Shown in pieces: positions 34,320 through 43,371 of a stretch of 64,000 bases of DNA. Every line of letters begins with the position of its first letter. Position 1 is the stretch's first letter. The notes below the pieces were generated by a model that did no database searches, had not been told where the DNA came from, and worked only from the letters and a program-made list of their open reading frames with translations. The stretch is from Herbaspirillum sp. SJZ107 (lineage in GTDB: Bacteria; Pseudomonadota; Gammaproteobacteria; Burkholderiales; Burkholderiaceae_D), in NCBI RefSeq assembly GCF_006715485.1, contig NZ_VFNH01000005.1:62001-126000 (forward strand). The letters are read 5' to 3'. A program made the position numbers and the translations under genes.

Positions 34320-35525
34320 ATGGAAGCTTATAAAAGCGGCGCCGACGCGCTGTTCATCCTGCTCGGCGGGATCATGATCCTGGCGATGCACGCCGGCTTT
34401 GCCTTTCTGGAATTGGGAACGGTACGCCGCAAGAACCAGGTGAATGCCCTGGTCAAGATCCTGATCGACTTCGCGGTGTCGACGGTCGCCTACTTCTTCG
34501 TCGGCTACGGCATCGCCTACGGCGTGCACTTCTTCGGCGCCACCGACACGCTGGTCGCCAACAATGGCTATTCGCTAGTGAAGTTCTTCTTCCTGCTGAC
34601 CTTCGCCGCCGCGATCCCGGCCATCATCTCGGGCGGCATCGCCGAACGCGCCAAGTTCCACCCGCAAATGGCGGCCACCGCGCTGCTGGTCGGCCTGGTC
34701 TATCCCTTCTTCGAGGGCATCGCCTGGAACAACCGCTTCGGCATCCAGGACTGGCTGGCATCGGCTTTCGGCGCGCCCTTCCACGATTTCGCCGGCTCGG
34801 TGGTGGTGCATGCGGTCGGCGGCTGGGCCGCCTTGCCCGCGGTGCTGCTGCTGGGCGCCCGGCGCGGCCGCTATGCCAAGGACGGCCGCATCGCCGCCCA
34901 CCCGCCTTCGAACATCCCTTTCCTGGCGCTGGGCGCCTGGATCCTGATGGTCGGCTGGTTCGGCTTCAATGTGATGAGCGCGCAAACGCTGGATAAGATG
35001 AACGGCCTGGTCGCCGTGAATTCGCTGATGGCACTGGTGGGCGGCACCCTGAGCGCCTTCCTGCTGGGCCGCAACGACCCCGGCTTCACCCACAACGGCC
35101 CCCTGGCCGGCCTGGTGGCGGTGTGCGCCGGCTCCGATCTGATGCACCCGCTGGGCGCGCTGGTCACCGGTGCGGTGGCGGGCGCCCTGTTCGTCACCAC
35201 CTTCACGCTGGCGCAGAACCGCTGGAAGATCGACGACGTGCTCGGCGTGTGGCCGCTGCATGGCCTGTGCGGTGCCTGGGGCGGCATCGCCGCCGGCATC
35301 TTCGGCAGCCATGCGCTGGGCGGCCTGGGCGGCGTGTCGCTGCTGTCGCAGCTGGCCGGCACCGTGCTCGGCGTCACCATCGCGGGCCTGGGCAGCTGGG
35401 TGGTGTACGGCGCCCTGAAGGCCACGATCGGCCTGCGCCTGGACCCCGAGCAGGAATTCGACGGCGCCGACCTGGCGATCCACCGGATCAGCGCCACGCC
35501 GGAACGCGAAACAACGTTCCAGTAA
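34320..35525 (+). CDS. amtB: Ammonium transporter
   Basis: A 401-residue Amt channel with about 11 transmembrane helices. The twin pore histidines are His164 (VVVHAVGGWAAL) and His314 (WPLHGLCGAWGG). The first segment (MEAYKSGADALFILLGG) acts as an uncleaved helix rather than a signal peptide. Amt proteins admit ammonium when nitrogen is scarce. AGGAA precedes the ATG. A sigma-54 promoter and NtrC-like site lie upstream, but no glnK gene is adjacent, which is unusual because amtB is often paired with a PII gene. Its stop abuts the stop of the convergent kinase gene. Confidence 0.94.
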   Translation: MEAYKSGADALFILLGGIMILAMHAGFAFLELGTVRRKNQVNALVKILIDFAVSTVAYFFVGYGIAYGVHFFGATDTLVANNGYSLVKFFFLLTFAAAIPAIISGGIAERAKFHPQMAATALLVGLVYPFFEGIAWNNRFGIQDWLASAFGAPFHDFAGSVVVHAVGGWAALPAVLLLGARRGRYAKDGRIAAHPPSNIPFLALGAWILMVGWFGFNVMSAQTLDKMNGLVAVNSLMALVGGTLSAFLLGRNDPGFTHNGPLAGLVAVCAGSDLMHPLGALVTGAVAGALFVTTFTLAQNRWKIDDVLGVWPLHGLCGAWGGIAAGIFGSHALGGLGGVSLLSQLAGTVLGVTIAGLGSWVVYGALKATIGLRLDPEQEFDGADLAIHRISATPERETTFQ

Positions 35526-37529
35526 TCAGGTAGCGCGCGTGGCCGCCCCGGTACGCCGGCGGGCAGCCATGTCGGCGATGCGCGCCACCAGCGCGCCCGC
35601 ATCGACCGGCTTGGCCAGGTAATCGTCGAAGCCGGCCTGCAGCGCCTTGTCGCGGTCGTCCTGGCGCGTCAGCGCGGTCAGCGCGATCGCCGGGATGGCG
35701 CCGCCGGTATCCTGCGGACGGCGCCGGATGCGCCGCATCAGCTCGAAGCCGTCGACGTCCGGCATGCCGATGTCGCTGACGATCACGTCCGGATACGTTT
35801 GCCCGCCCTGGCGGTCCAGCAAGGCCAGCGCCATGGCGGCATTCGAGGCCGCCAGCGTCGCGGCGCCGCACTGCTGCAGGATCTGTTCGATCACGTCGAG
35901 CGTGTCCGGCGCATCGTCGACCAGCAGCACGCTTAGTCCGGACAGGTCGGCCAGCGCCACCACTTCGGAAGTGGCCGCGGCACCCTCCCCCGCATCCGGG
36001 TGCGTGCCGGACGCCGGCGCCGCCAGCGGCAGGCGCAGCGTGAAGGTGGTACCGGCGTTTTCGCCGGCACTGTCGGCCTCGATGGTGCCGCCGTGCAGCT
36101 CGACCAGCTGCCTGACGATCGCCAGGCCGAGGCCGAGGCCGCCATGGCGGCGCGTGATCGAAGCATCCTGCTGGCGGAAGCGGTCGAACACGTGCGGCAG
36201 GAATTCCGGCGCGATGCCGATGCCGGAATCGCTCACGCGGACCAGGACATCGCCGCCGTCGCGCGCCAGCACCACCCGCACCGTGCCGCCGCCGGGCGTG
36301 AACTTGACGGCGTTCGACAGAAGGTTCCACAGCACCTGCTGCAGGCGGCCGGGGTCGCCGAGCACTTCGCCAAAGCCGGCGGCAAATTCGGTGTGCAGCA
36401 CGATGTGCTTGGCCGCTACGGCCGGCTGCACGGTGCCGAGCGCAGCCTCGATCACCTTGGCCAGGTCGATTCGCTGCACGTCCAGGCGCAGGGTGCCGGC
36501 GACGATGCGGCTCATGTCGAGCAGGTCGTCGATCAGCTGGCCCTGGGCGCGCGCGTTGCGCTCGATCGTGTCCAGGCCGCGCCGCAGCGTGGCCTCGTCC
36601 CTCACCCCGCGCTGGAGCATCCCGGCCCAGCCGAGGATGGCGTTCAGCGGCGTGCGCAGCTCGTGCGACAGCGTGGCCAGGAATTCGTCCTTCATTGCGC
36701 TCAGGTGCTCGGCCTGGTCGCGCGCGGCGCGCTCGCGCACCAGCAGCTGCTCGCGCTCGGCGGCGGTCTCCTCCGACATCGCCATGATGCGCGCGTTGGC
36801 TTCCAGGCGCGCGTCGAACACGGACGCCATCAGGGCCAGGCTCAGTACGCCGAAAGTGGTGATCACGACCAGCAAGGCCAGTCCGCCGCTGTGCGCACCG
36901 TCGCGCGCGGCCATGCACACGGCATCTGCGGGGAAGCTGGCCGCGGCCATGCCGGTATAGTGCATGCCGACGATGGCGACGCCCATCACGATGGCGGCGC
37001 CGATGCGCGGCAGCCACACCCAGGGCGTATTGCGGCGCAGGCGGAACGCGATCCACAACGCCAGCGCCGAGGCGCCGATGGCGATCAGCACCGACAGCGC
37101 GAACAGCCAGGGGTCGTAGACGATGCCGGGCGCCATGCGCATCGCCGCCATGCCCGTATAGTGCATCGCATTGATGCCGGCCCCCATCAGCAGCGCGCTG
37201 AGCGCGAGCCGGATCGGGCCGAGGCGGGCGCGGCCGACCTGCCATAGCGCCAGGCCCGAGGCGGCGATCGGCAGCAGCAGCGACACCACAGTGATCGGGA
37301 TGTCGAAGGCAATCGGGATCGGCAGGCTGAAAGCCAGCATCCCGACGAAGTGCATGGCCCAGATCCCGGACCCCATCGCAATCGCCCCGCCCGCGGTCCA
37401 GGCATACCTGGCGCGGCCTTTGGATTCCGCGACGCGGCCGGCCAGGCTGAGTGCGGAATACGAGGCGACGATCGCGACGAAGATCGAGACCAGAACCAGG
37501 GAAATATCATAGTGCCCGGTCAGCATCAT
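35526..37529 (-). CDS. Hybrid sensor histidine kinase with MHYT membrane sensor and receiver domain
   Basis: A 667-residue membrane kinase. Residues 1-235 contain seven helices and three MHYT-type motifs (MHFVGM at 59, MHYTGM at 122 and 189), proposed to bind copper and sense O2, CO or NO. A coiled segment (240-280), HisKA with His289 (LSHELRTPLN), HATPase (N402/N406 boxes, about 385-500, with DSGIGIAP and GGLGLGL) and a C-terminal receiver with Asp586 follow. No DNA-binding response regulator is adjacent, so the partner is elsewhere. It is convergent with amtB with no intergenic base. Confidence 0.9.
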   Translation of the reverse strand: MMLTGHYDISLVLVSIFVAIVASYSALSLAGRVAESKGRARYAWTAGGAIAMGSGIWAMHFVGMLAFSLPIPIAFDIPITVVSLLLPIAASGLALWQVGRARLGPIRLALSALLMGAGINAMHYTGMAAMRMAPGIVYDPWLFALSVLIAIGASALALWIAFRLRRNTPWVWLPRIGAAIVMGVAIVGMHYTGMAAASFPADAVCMAARDGAHSGGLALLVVITTFGVLSLALMASVFDARLEANARIMAMSEETAAEREQLLVRERAARDQAEHLSAMKDEFLATLSHELRTPLNAILGWAGMLQRGVRDEATLRRGLDTIERNARAQGQLIDDLLDMSRIVAGTLRLDVQRIDLAKVIEAALGTVQPAVAAKHIVLHTEFAAGFGEVLGDPGRLQQVLWNLLSNAVKFTPGGGTVRVVLARDGGDVLVRVSDSGIGIAPEFLPHVFDRFRQQDASITRRHGGLGLGLAIVRQLVELHGGTIEADSAGENAGTTFTLRLPLAAPASGTHPDAGEGAAATSEVVALADLSGLSVLLVDDAPDTLDVIEQILQQCGAATLAASNAAMALALLDRQGGQTYPDVIVSDIGMPDVDGFELMRRIRRRPQDTGGAIPAIALTALTRQDDRDKALQAGFDDYLAKPVDAGALVARIADMAARRRTGAATRAT

Positions 37530-37568
37530 CCACGCGCGAAGTCACAGACCGAAACTGGTCTCTTACTA

Positions 37569-38864
37569 TTATGCAACAACCTCGGGCTGCGTGGGTTGTC
37601 TAATCGTGCGCGCGGCGTCTTCCGGGCCAGCCGGAGCGCCCGCCCGCGCCAGCATCGCATGCAGCAGCACGTTGCAGCCCGCTTCCAGGTGGCCGGGCTG
37701 GGCGTCCTCGATCTCGTTGTGGCTGATGCCGTCCTTGCAGGGCACAAAGATCATCCCGGCCGGGGCCAGCCGCGCGACGTAGATGGCGTCGTGCCCGGCG
37801 CCCGAGACCACGTCCATGCTGGAATAGCCGAGCGTGGCGGTGGCGGCGCGCACCGCGTCCACGCAATCCGGGTGGAACGGACAGGGCGGATAGTAGGACA
37901 CGCGCTCGAGGTCGATCGACAGGCCGCTGTCCTGGCGGGTCTTGTCGATAAAGGCGGTGATTTCCTCGTGCATGGTGTTCAGCAGCGCGTCATTCACGTT
38001 GCGCAGGTCGATGCTGAACTTGACCTGGCCCGGGATCACGTTGCGGCTGTTGGGGAAGACCTGCACCATGCCGACCGTGCCGCGGCCGTAGGGCGGGTAG
38101 CGGTTGGCGATGGCCACCACTTCCTGCATGATGGTGGTGGCCACCTGCAGCGCGTCGCGGCGCAGCCCCATCGGGGTCGGGCCGGCGTGCGCTTCCATGC
38201 CGCTCACCGTGCAGTCGTACCACGACAGGCCCATCACCGCCGGCACCACGCCGATCACCTTGTCCGCATCTTCCAGCACCGGGCCCTGCTCGATGTGGGC
38301 TTCGAAATAGGCGCCGATCGGATGGTCGCCCGGGGTCTGCTCGCCGGCATAGCCGATGCGCGCGAGTTCCTCGCCGACCGACTTTCCTTCGGTATCGCGC
38401 GCCGCGCAGGCGGTCTCCAGGCTGAAGGCGCCGCAGAACACGCCGGAACCCATCATCACCGGCACGAAGCGCGAGCCTTCCTCGTTGGTCCAGAAGGCGA
38501 CTTCGATCGGGGCTTCGGTCTGGATACCATGATCGTTCAGCGTGCGGATCACTTCCAGCCCGGCCAGCACGCCGTAGTTGCCGTCGAACTTGCCGCCGGT
38601 CGGCTGGGTGTCGATGTGGCTGCCGGTGACGACCGGGGCCAGCGCCGGGTTGCTGCCTTCGCGGCGCATGAAGACGTTGCCGATCCTGTCGACGGTGATG
38701 GCGAGGCCGGCGTCGCGCCCCCACTGGACCACCAGGTCGCGGCCCTGGCGGTCGAGGTCGGTGAGGGCGAGGCGCTTGACGCCGCCCTTGTCGGTGGCGC
38801 CGATTCGGGCGAGGTCCATCAGGGAGGTCCACAGGCGCGGGCCGTTGATGCGGAGTTCGTTCAT
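37569..38864 (-). CDS. N-carbamoyl-beta-alanine amidohydrolase (beta-ureidopropionase, M20/hydantoinase-carbamoylase type)
   Basis: A 431-residue zinc hydrolase of the hydantoinase/carbamoylase branch. Metal ligands are visible: GSHIDTQ (about 81), GGKFDG (about 90), the Glu pair in TNEEGSRF (about 128), EAHIEQGPV (about 193) and SGAGHDA (about 385). It cleaves N-carbamoyl-beta-alanine (or the beta-aminoisobutyrate analogue) to the beta-amino acid, CO2 and NH3, the third step of reductive pyrimidine breakdown. Context in the pre/dihydropyrimidinase operon supports this over L-amino-acid carbamoylase or allantoate use. It is the last gene of the operon, separated from hydA by a paired inverted-repeat element. 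Confidence 0.88.
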   Translation of the reverse strand: MNELRINGPRLWTSLMDLARIGATDKGGVKRLALTDLDRQGRDLVVQWGRDAGLAITVDRIGNVFMRREGSNPALAPVVTGSHIDTQPTGGKFDGNYGVLAGLEVIRTLNDHGIQTEAPIEVAFWTNEEGSRFVPVMMGSGVFCGAFSLETACAARDTEGKSVGEELARIGYAGEQTPGDHPIGAYFEAHIEQGPVLEDADKVIGVVPAVMGLSWYDCTVSGMEAHAGPTPMGLRRDALQVATTIMQEVVAIANRYPPYGRGTVGMVQVFPNSRNVIPGQVKFSIDLRNVNDALLNTMHEEITAFIDKTRQDSGLSIDLERVSYYPPCPFHPDCVDAVRAATATLGYSSMDVVSGAGHDAIYVARLAPAGMIFVPCKDGISHNEIEDAQPGHLEAGCNVLLHAMLARAGAPAGPEDAARTIRQPTQPEVVA

Positions 38865-38892
38865 GGTCAGGTCCTTGAGTTATCGTTCGCAT

Positions 38893-38977
38893 CGTCGCCC
38901 CTGCGAAGGCAGGGGCCCAAGTTATCAGCGTTGCGGCAGCTCGTGAAAATTGGCCCCCTGCCTTCGCAGGGGCGACG
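38893..38977. repeat. Paired inverted-repeat element A
   Basis: Two 28-nt arms (38893-38920 and 38950-38977) are reverse complements at 27 of 28 positions around a 29-nt spacer. Each arm also folds alone (CCCCTGC-GAAG-GCAGGGG). It begins 28 bp upstream of the amidohydrolase start and ends 1 bp before the hydA stop. The same design recurs at 58839-58924 and 60306-60387. Confidence 0.85.
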
Positions 38978-38978
38978 T

Positions 38979-40430
38979 TCAGAGGGTGGCGGCGCTATTC
39001 GCGGTTGCGGCTGTTGGGGAGCTTGCGGTGGCGCTTGCAGTCGCACCAGCCGCCCCGAACGCCGGCCGCATCACATACCGCCCGGCACCCTGCTCCGCCC
39101 GCAGATCTCCATCCGCGTACACGACCTTCCCCGCCGCCAGCGTATGCGTCGGCACCCCGCGCACGGTGCGGCCCTCGAACACGTTGAACCCGCCCTTCGA
39201 ATGCTGGGTCGCGGCGGACAAGGTGCGCATCGCCAGCGGATCCCACACCACGAGGTCGGCATCCGCCCCGACGGCCACGGTGCCCTTGCGCGGATACATG
39301 TTGAAGATCTGCGCCGCATTGGTCGAGGTCACACGCACGAATTCGGAAGGGGTCAGGCGGCCGCTGTTGACGCCGGCGTCCCAGACCACCGCCATACGCT
39401 CCTCGACCCCGCCGCAGCCGTTCGGGATACGGGTGAAGTCGTCGGCGCCCATCGCCTTCTGCTCCGCGCAGAAGGTGCAGTGGTCGGTGGCCGTGGTGTG
39501 CAGGTTGCCGCCCTGCAGGCCCTGCCACAGCGCGGCCTGGTGGTGGCTGGAGCGGAACGGCGGACTCATCACGAAGGCGCGCGCATAGGCCTTGTCCTCG
39601 CTACGGTAGACGCTGTCGTCGATCACCAGGTGGCCGGCCAGCGCTTCGCCGTACACGCGCTGGCCGCGGGCACGGGCGCGCGCGATGGCGTCCAGCGATT
39701 CGGCGCAGGACACGTGCACGATGTAGACCGGCGTCCCGAGCACATTGGCGATGGCGATCGCGCGGTTGGCCGCCTCGGCCTCGACTTCCGGCGGACGCGA
39801 CAGCGGATGCGCTTCCGGTCCGGTGATGCCCTTGGCCAGCAACTCCTTCTGCAACTGGTACACCAGCTCGCCGTTCTCGGCATGCACGGTCGGGATCGCG
39901 CCCAGCTCGAGCGCGCGGCGGAAGCTGTTCACCAGCGTCTCGTCGTCGGCCATGATCGCGTTTTTATAGGCCATGAAGTGCTTGAAGCTGTTGACGCCGT
40001 GCTCGCGCACCAGCGTGCCCATGTCGGCATGCACCGATTCGTCCCACCAGGTCACGGCCACGTGGAAGGTGTAGTCGGCGGCCGACTTCTGCGCCCAGCC
40101 GCGCCAGGTGTGAAACGCCTCCATCAGCGGCTGTTTCGGACTCGGGATGACGAAGTCCATGATCGTCGTGGTGCCGCCGGCCAGCGCCGCCGCGGTGCCG
40201 GTGTAGAAATCGTCGCTGGTGACGGTGCCCATGAAGGGCAGCTGCATGTGGGTGTGGGTATCGATCCCGCCCGGCATCACGTACTGGCCGCCGGCGTCGA
40301 TGACGGTGGCATGCGGCGGCGCTTCGAGGTTGTCGCCGACGGCGACGATCTTGTCGCCCTCGCACAGGACGTCGGCGCGGAAGGCGCGGTCGGCATTGAC
40401 GACGGTACCGCCACGGAGTAACACGGACAT
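38979..40430 (-). CDS. hydA: Dihydropyrimidinase
   Basis: A 483-residue metal-dependent amidohydrolase. Ligands include HTHMQLPF (about 57-64), the carbamylated lysine in FKHFMAYKN (about 145-153), HAEN near 182, VHVS near 235 and TATDHC near 314. It hydrolyses dihydrouracil or dihydrothymine to the N-carbamoyl-beta-amino acid. ATG 40430 has AAGGAG 7 nt upstream; the GTG at 40445 lies inside that site. The C-terminal tail after about residue 455 is a low-complexity Ala/Ser/Thr stretch that continues beyond the usual end. Its operon position supports pyrimidine use rather than hydantoin or allantoin. Confidence 0.93.
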   Translation of the reverse strand: MSVLLRGGTVVNADRAFRADVLCEGDKIVAVGDNLEAPPHATVIDAGGQYVMPGGIDTHTHMQLPFMGTVTSDDFYTGTAAALAGGTTTIMDFVIPSPKQPLMEAFHTWRGWAQKSAADYTFHVAVTWWDESVHADMGTLVREHGVNSFKHFMAYKNAIMADDETLVNSFRRALELGAIPTVHAENGELVYQLQKELLAKGITGPEAHPLSRPPEVEAEAANRAIAIANVLGTPVYIVHVSCAESLDAIARARARGQRVYGEALAGHLVIDDSVYRSEDKAYARAFVMSPPFRSSHHQAALWQGLQGGNLHTTATDHCTFCAEQKAMGADDFTRIPNGCGGVEERMAVVWDAGVNSGRLTPSEFVRVTSTNAAQIFNMYPRKGTVAVGADADLVVWDPLAMRTLSAATQHSKGGFNVFEGRTVRGVPTHTLAAGKVVYADGDLRAEQGAGRYVMRPAFGAAGATASATASSPTAATANSAATL

Positions 40431-40463
40431 GGACTTCTCCTTCACAAGGTTTGGAGCGTGCTC

Positions 40464-41963
40464 CTAGTCGAGCGAGCGGGCCGGCTGCATGGCCGGTACC
40501 GCCCTGCCCTTCATCATCAGGCCGTACACCACCGCGGCAATCGCGATGCCGACGAACCAGGCATAGGTATACATCGTCTTGAAACCGGCGCCGACGTTCG
40601 GGAAGGCCTCCGGGAAGGCTGCGTTCAGGAAGCCGGGGATGTTCGGCAGCACGCCGGCGATGAAGGCGGCCAGGGCAGCCATGTTCCAGCCATTGCGGTA
40701 AGCGTAGATGCCGTCGTCGCGGTACAGGTGCTCGACCGCGATATCGGTCTTGCGGATGAAGTAGTAATCGACGATCAGGATGCCGGCGATCGGCCCCAGC
40801 AGCGCCGAATAACCGGTCAGCCAGATGAAGATGTAGTTCTCGCTCTTCTCGAGGATCTTCCACGGCATCATGACCAGCGCGATGCCGGCGGTGAGGTAGC
40901 CGCCCGCGCGGTAGGAAATGCGCTCCGGCGACAGCGCCGAGAAGTCGTAGGCGGGGCCGACCATGTTGGCGGCCAGGTTGACGCTGGCGGTGTCGATCAG
41001 CAGGACCAGCAGCGCCACCAGCACGGCGATGCCCGTCATGCGGCTGGACAGGTCGACCGGGTCCCACAGCGCCTTGCCGTACAGGACGATCGTGGCCGAG
41101 GTCACGGTGACGGCCAGCGCGGCCAGCAACGCCATCGGCAGCGGCAGGCCGAGCGACTGGCCGATCACCTGGTCGCGCTGGCTCTTGGCGAAGCGGGTGA
41201 AGTCGGGAATGTTCAGCGCCAGCGTGGCCCAGTAGCCGATCATCGCGGTCAGCGAGGGCCAGAACACGCTCCAGAACAGGCCGGCCTTGAGGCCGCCTTC
41301 GACGAATTGCGAGGGCTGGGCCAGCAGCGGGCCGAAGCCGCCGACCTTGTCGTAGACCCACCACAGCAGCAGGAAGCAGATCGCGATCTTCAGCGGCGCG
41401 GTATAGGTCTCGAGCTTGCGGATCGATTCCATGCCGTGCACGATGAAATAGAACTGGATGGCCCAGAACGCCAGGAAGCAGCCCAGCTGGCCGGGATTGA
41501 TGCCGAGTCCCGGCAGGTTGGCGCCGCCGACCGGGCTGCCCGCTGTACTACCGACAAGGACGCCAATCAGCGTGTAGATCATGCTGCCGCCGAACCAGGT
41601 CTGGATGCCGTACCAGCCGCAGGCGACGATGGCGCGCATCAGCGCCGGCAGCCGCGCGCCGCGCGTGCCGAACGAGGTGCGCGCCAGCACCGCATACGGG
41701 ATGCCGTACTTGGTGCCGGCATGACCGATCAGCAGCATCGGCAGCAACACGATCACGTTGGCGAAGAACACCGTGAACACCGCCTGCCAGGCCGACATGC
41801 CGCCTTCGATCAGGCTGGCTGCCAGCATGTAAGCGGGAATGCTGATCACCATGCCGACCCACAGGGCGGCAAAGTGATACCAGCGCCAGGTGCGTTGGGC
41901 GACGCTGGTGGGGGCCAGGTCTTCGTTCCAGAGGTCTTTGTTGACGAGTGGGTCGGTGTTCAT
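40464..41963 (-). CDS. NCS1-family nucleobase permease (uracil/allantoin/cytosine type)
   Basis: A 499-residue transporter with about 12 membrane helices. NCS1 hallmarks are the N-terminal NKDLWNEDLAPTSVAQRTW, YGIPYAVLARTSFGTRGA (about 95-113) and GWYGIQTWFGG (about 125). Carriers of this group import uracil, thymine, allantoin or hydantoins with Na+ or H+. ATG 41963 has GAGGAA upstream; longer frames start inside repeats. Within the pyrimidine operon uracil/thymine import is most likely. Three tandem 10-bp repeats sit about 40-70 bp before the start. Confidence 0.9.
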   Translation of the reverse strand: MNTDPLVNKDLWNEDLAPTSVAQRTWRWYHFAALWVGMVISIPAYMLAASLIEGGMSAWQAVFTVFFANVIVLLPMLLIGHAGTKYGIPYAVLARTSFGTRGARLPALMRAIVACGWYGIQTWFGGSMIYTLIGVLVGSTAGSPVGGANLPGLGINPGQLGCFLAFWAIQFYFIVHGMESIRKLETYTAPLKIAICFLLLWWVYDKVGGFGPLLAQPSQFVEGGLKAGLFWSVFWPSLTAMIGYWATLALNIPDFTRFAKSQRDQVIGQSLGLPLPMALLAALAVTVTSATIVLYGKALWDPVDLSSRMTGIAVLVALLVLLIDTASVNLAANMVGPAYDFSALSPERISYRAGGYLTAGIALVMMPWKILEKSENYIFIWLTGYSALLGPIAGILIVDYYFIRKTDIAVEHLYRDDGIYAYRNGWNMAALAAFIAGVLPNIPGFLNAAFPEAFPNVGAGFKTMYTYAWFVGIAIAAVVYGLMMKGRAVPAMQPARSLD

Positions 41964-42004
41964 CGGGTTGGTTCCTCGGTTGCAGTGTTCGATAGGCGTA
42001 TTAT

Positions 42005-42034
42005 CGTTGCTCAACGTTGTTCATCGTTGCTCAA
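42005..42034. repeat. Three tandem 10-bp repeats CGTTGYTCAW
   Basis: CGTTGCTCAA (42005-42014), CGTTGTTCAT (42015-42024) and CGTTGCTCAA (42025-42034) follow one another without gap between preA and the permease gene. The 10-bp period puts each copy on the same face of the helix, as in tandem activator sites, but no regulator is known. Confidence 0.75.
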
Positions 42035-42084
42035 GCAGCAAAACTGATGCCAGCTACGCTGAACGGCACCACCCATCCAACGAT

Positions 42085-43371
42085 TCACGCCTCGCCCAAT
42101 GCTACCTCCGCCCGCGGATTGCGTGCATCCTGCGTCCAGTTCATGTAAGGCTTGCCGGTCTGCTGCGGCACCATGGTGATGCAGCCCTCGACCGGACAGG
42201 TGATTTCGCACAGGTTGCAACCCACGCATTCGGCGTCGATGATCTCGTAACGCCGCGCATTTCCCTCCACCAGCCGCGCCACCGCCTGGTGCGAGGTGTC
42301 TTCGCAGGCCACGTGGCAGCGCCCGCACCCGATGCACTTGTCCTGGTCGATGTGGGCGATCACCTGGTAATTCATGTCCAGGTATTTCCAGTCGGTCGTG
42401 TTCGGCACCGCCTTGCGCGAGAAGGCGGCGATGTTTTCATAGCCCTTGGAATCCATCCAGCGCGACAGGCCATCCTTCATCTCCTCGACGATACGGAAGC
42501 CGTGCAGCATCGCCGCGGTGCAGACCTGCACCGATCCGGCGCCCAGCGCGATGAATTCGGCGGCGTCGCGCCAGTTGCCGATGCCGCCGATGCCCGAGAT
42601 CGGCAAGCCGCGCGTGACCGGGTCGCGCGCGATCTCGGCCACCATGTTGAGGGCGATCGGCTTGACCGCCGTGCCGCAGTAGCCGCCGTGGGTACTGGCG
42701 CCGCCGACGACCGGATAGGCGACCATGCGGTCGAGGTCCAGGTGGGTGATCGAGTTGATGGTGTTGATCAGCGAGACCGCGTCCGCACCGCCGGCCAGCG
42801 CCGCCCGCGCCGGGGCGCGCACGTCGGTGATGTTGGGCGTGAGCTTCACGATCACCGGCAGCTTCGTGTACATCTTGCACCAGCGCGTGACGAGTTCGAT
42901 CAGGTCCGGCTGCTGGCCCACGGCCGCGCCCATGCCGCGTTCGGGCATGCCGTGCGGGCAGCCGAAGTTCAGTTCGATGCCGTCGGCGCCGGTGGCTTCC
43001 ACCAGCGGCAGGATGTCGCGCCACGGCGCTTCCTCGCACGGCAGCATCATCGACACCACCATCGCACGGTCCGGCCATGCCTTTTTCACCGCCGTGATCT
43101 CGCGCAGGTTGATCTCCAGGCTGCGGTCGGTGATCAGCTCGATGTTGTTGAAGCCGATGACTTCGCGGTTCTTGCCGTGCAGGGCGGAATAGCGCGACGA
43201 GACGTTGACCGCCGGCGGGTCTTCGCCCAGCGTCTTCCACACCACGCCGCCCCAGCCGGCCTCGAAGGCGCGCACCACGTTGTAGGCCTTGTCGGTCGGC
43301 GGCGCCGAGGCCAGCCAGAACGGATTCGGCGATTTGATGCCGCAAAAATCGATGCTCAGGTCGGCCATCAT
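42085..43371 (-). CDS. preA: NAD(P)-dependent dihydropyrimidine dehydrogenase, catalytic subunit
   Basis: A 428-residue FMN protein that reduces uracil and thymine to the 5,6-dihydro forms. The dihydroorotate-dehydrogenase-like barrel covers about 1-310, with the catalytic Cys in ELNFGCPHGMPERGMG (about 137). Two [4Fe-4S] clusters at the C-terminus use CIGCGRCHVAC (about 345) and CVGCNLCEITCPVEGC (about 380). These accept electrons from PreT. The ATG at 43371 overlaps the preT stop (ATGATG), so the subunits are translationally coupled. The order preT-preA matches E. coli preTA. Confidence 0.94.
   Translation of the reverse strand: MMADLSIDFCGIKSPNPFWLASAPPTDKAYNVVRAFEAGWGGVVWKTLGEDPPAVNVSSRYSALHGKNREVIGFNNIELITDRSLEINLREITAVKKAWPDRAMVVSMMLPCEEAPWRDILPLVEATGADGIELNFGCPHGMPERGMGAAVGQQPDLIELVTRWCKMYTKLPVIVKLTPNITDVRAPARAALAGGADAVSLINTINSITHLDLDRMVAYPVVGGASTHGGYCGTAVKPIALNMVAEIARDPVTRGLPISGIGGIGNWRDAAEFIALGAGSVQVCTAAMLHGFRIVEEMKDGLSRWMDSKGYENIAAFSRKAVPNTTDWKYLDMNYQVIAHIDQDKCIGCGRCHVACEDTSHQAVARLVEGNARRYEIIDAECVGCNLCEITCPVEGCITMVPQQTGKPYMNWTQDARNPRAEVALGEA

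Noticed and set aside
37350..40421. Plus-strand frame of over 1000 codons opposite the amidohydrolase and hydA genes
   Set aside because: It spans two genes and a repeat element on the other strand; composition is that of a shadow.
38979..40430. Allantoinase to fill the purine gap
   Set aside because: The gene is embedded with preTA and beta-ureidopropionase and looks like dihydropyrimidinase; a side activity cannot be excluded.
42005..42034. Start of a CRISPR array
   Set aside because: The repeats are 10 bp and contiguous with no spacers, and no cas genes exist in the window.
42085..43371. Loss of the catalytic cysteine in PreA (GMGAAVGQ where animal enzymes read GLACGQ)
   Set aside because: The catalytic Cys by alignment to dihydroorotate dehydrogenases is the one in GCPHGM, which is present.
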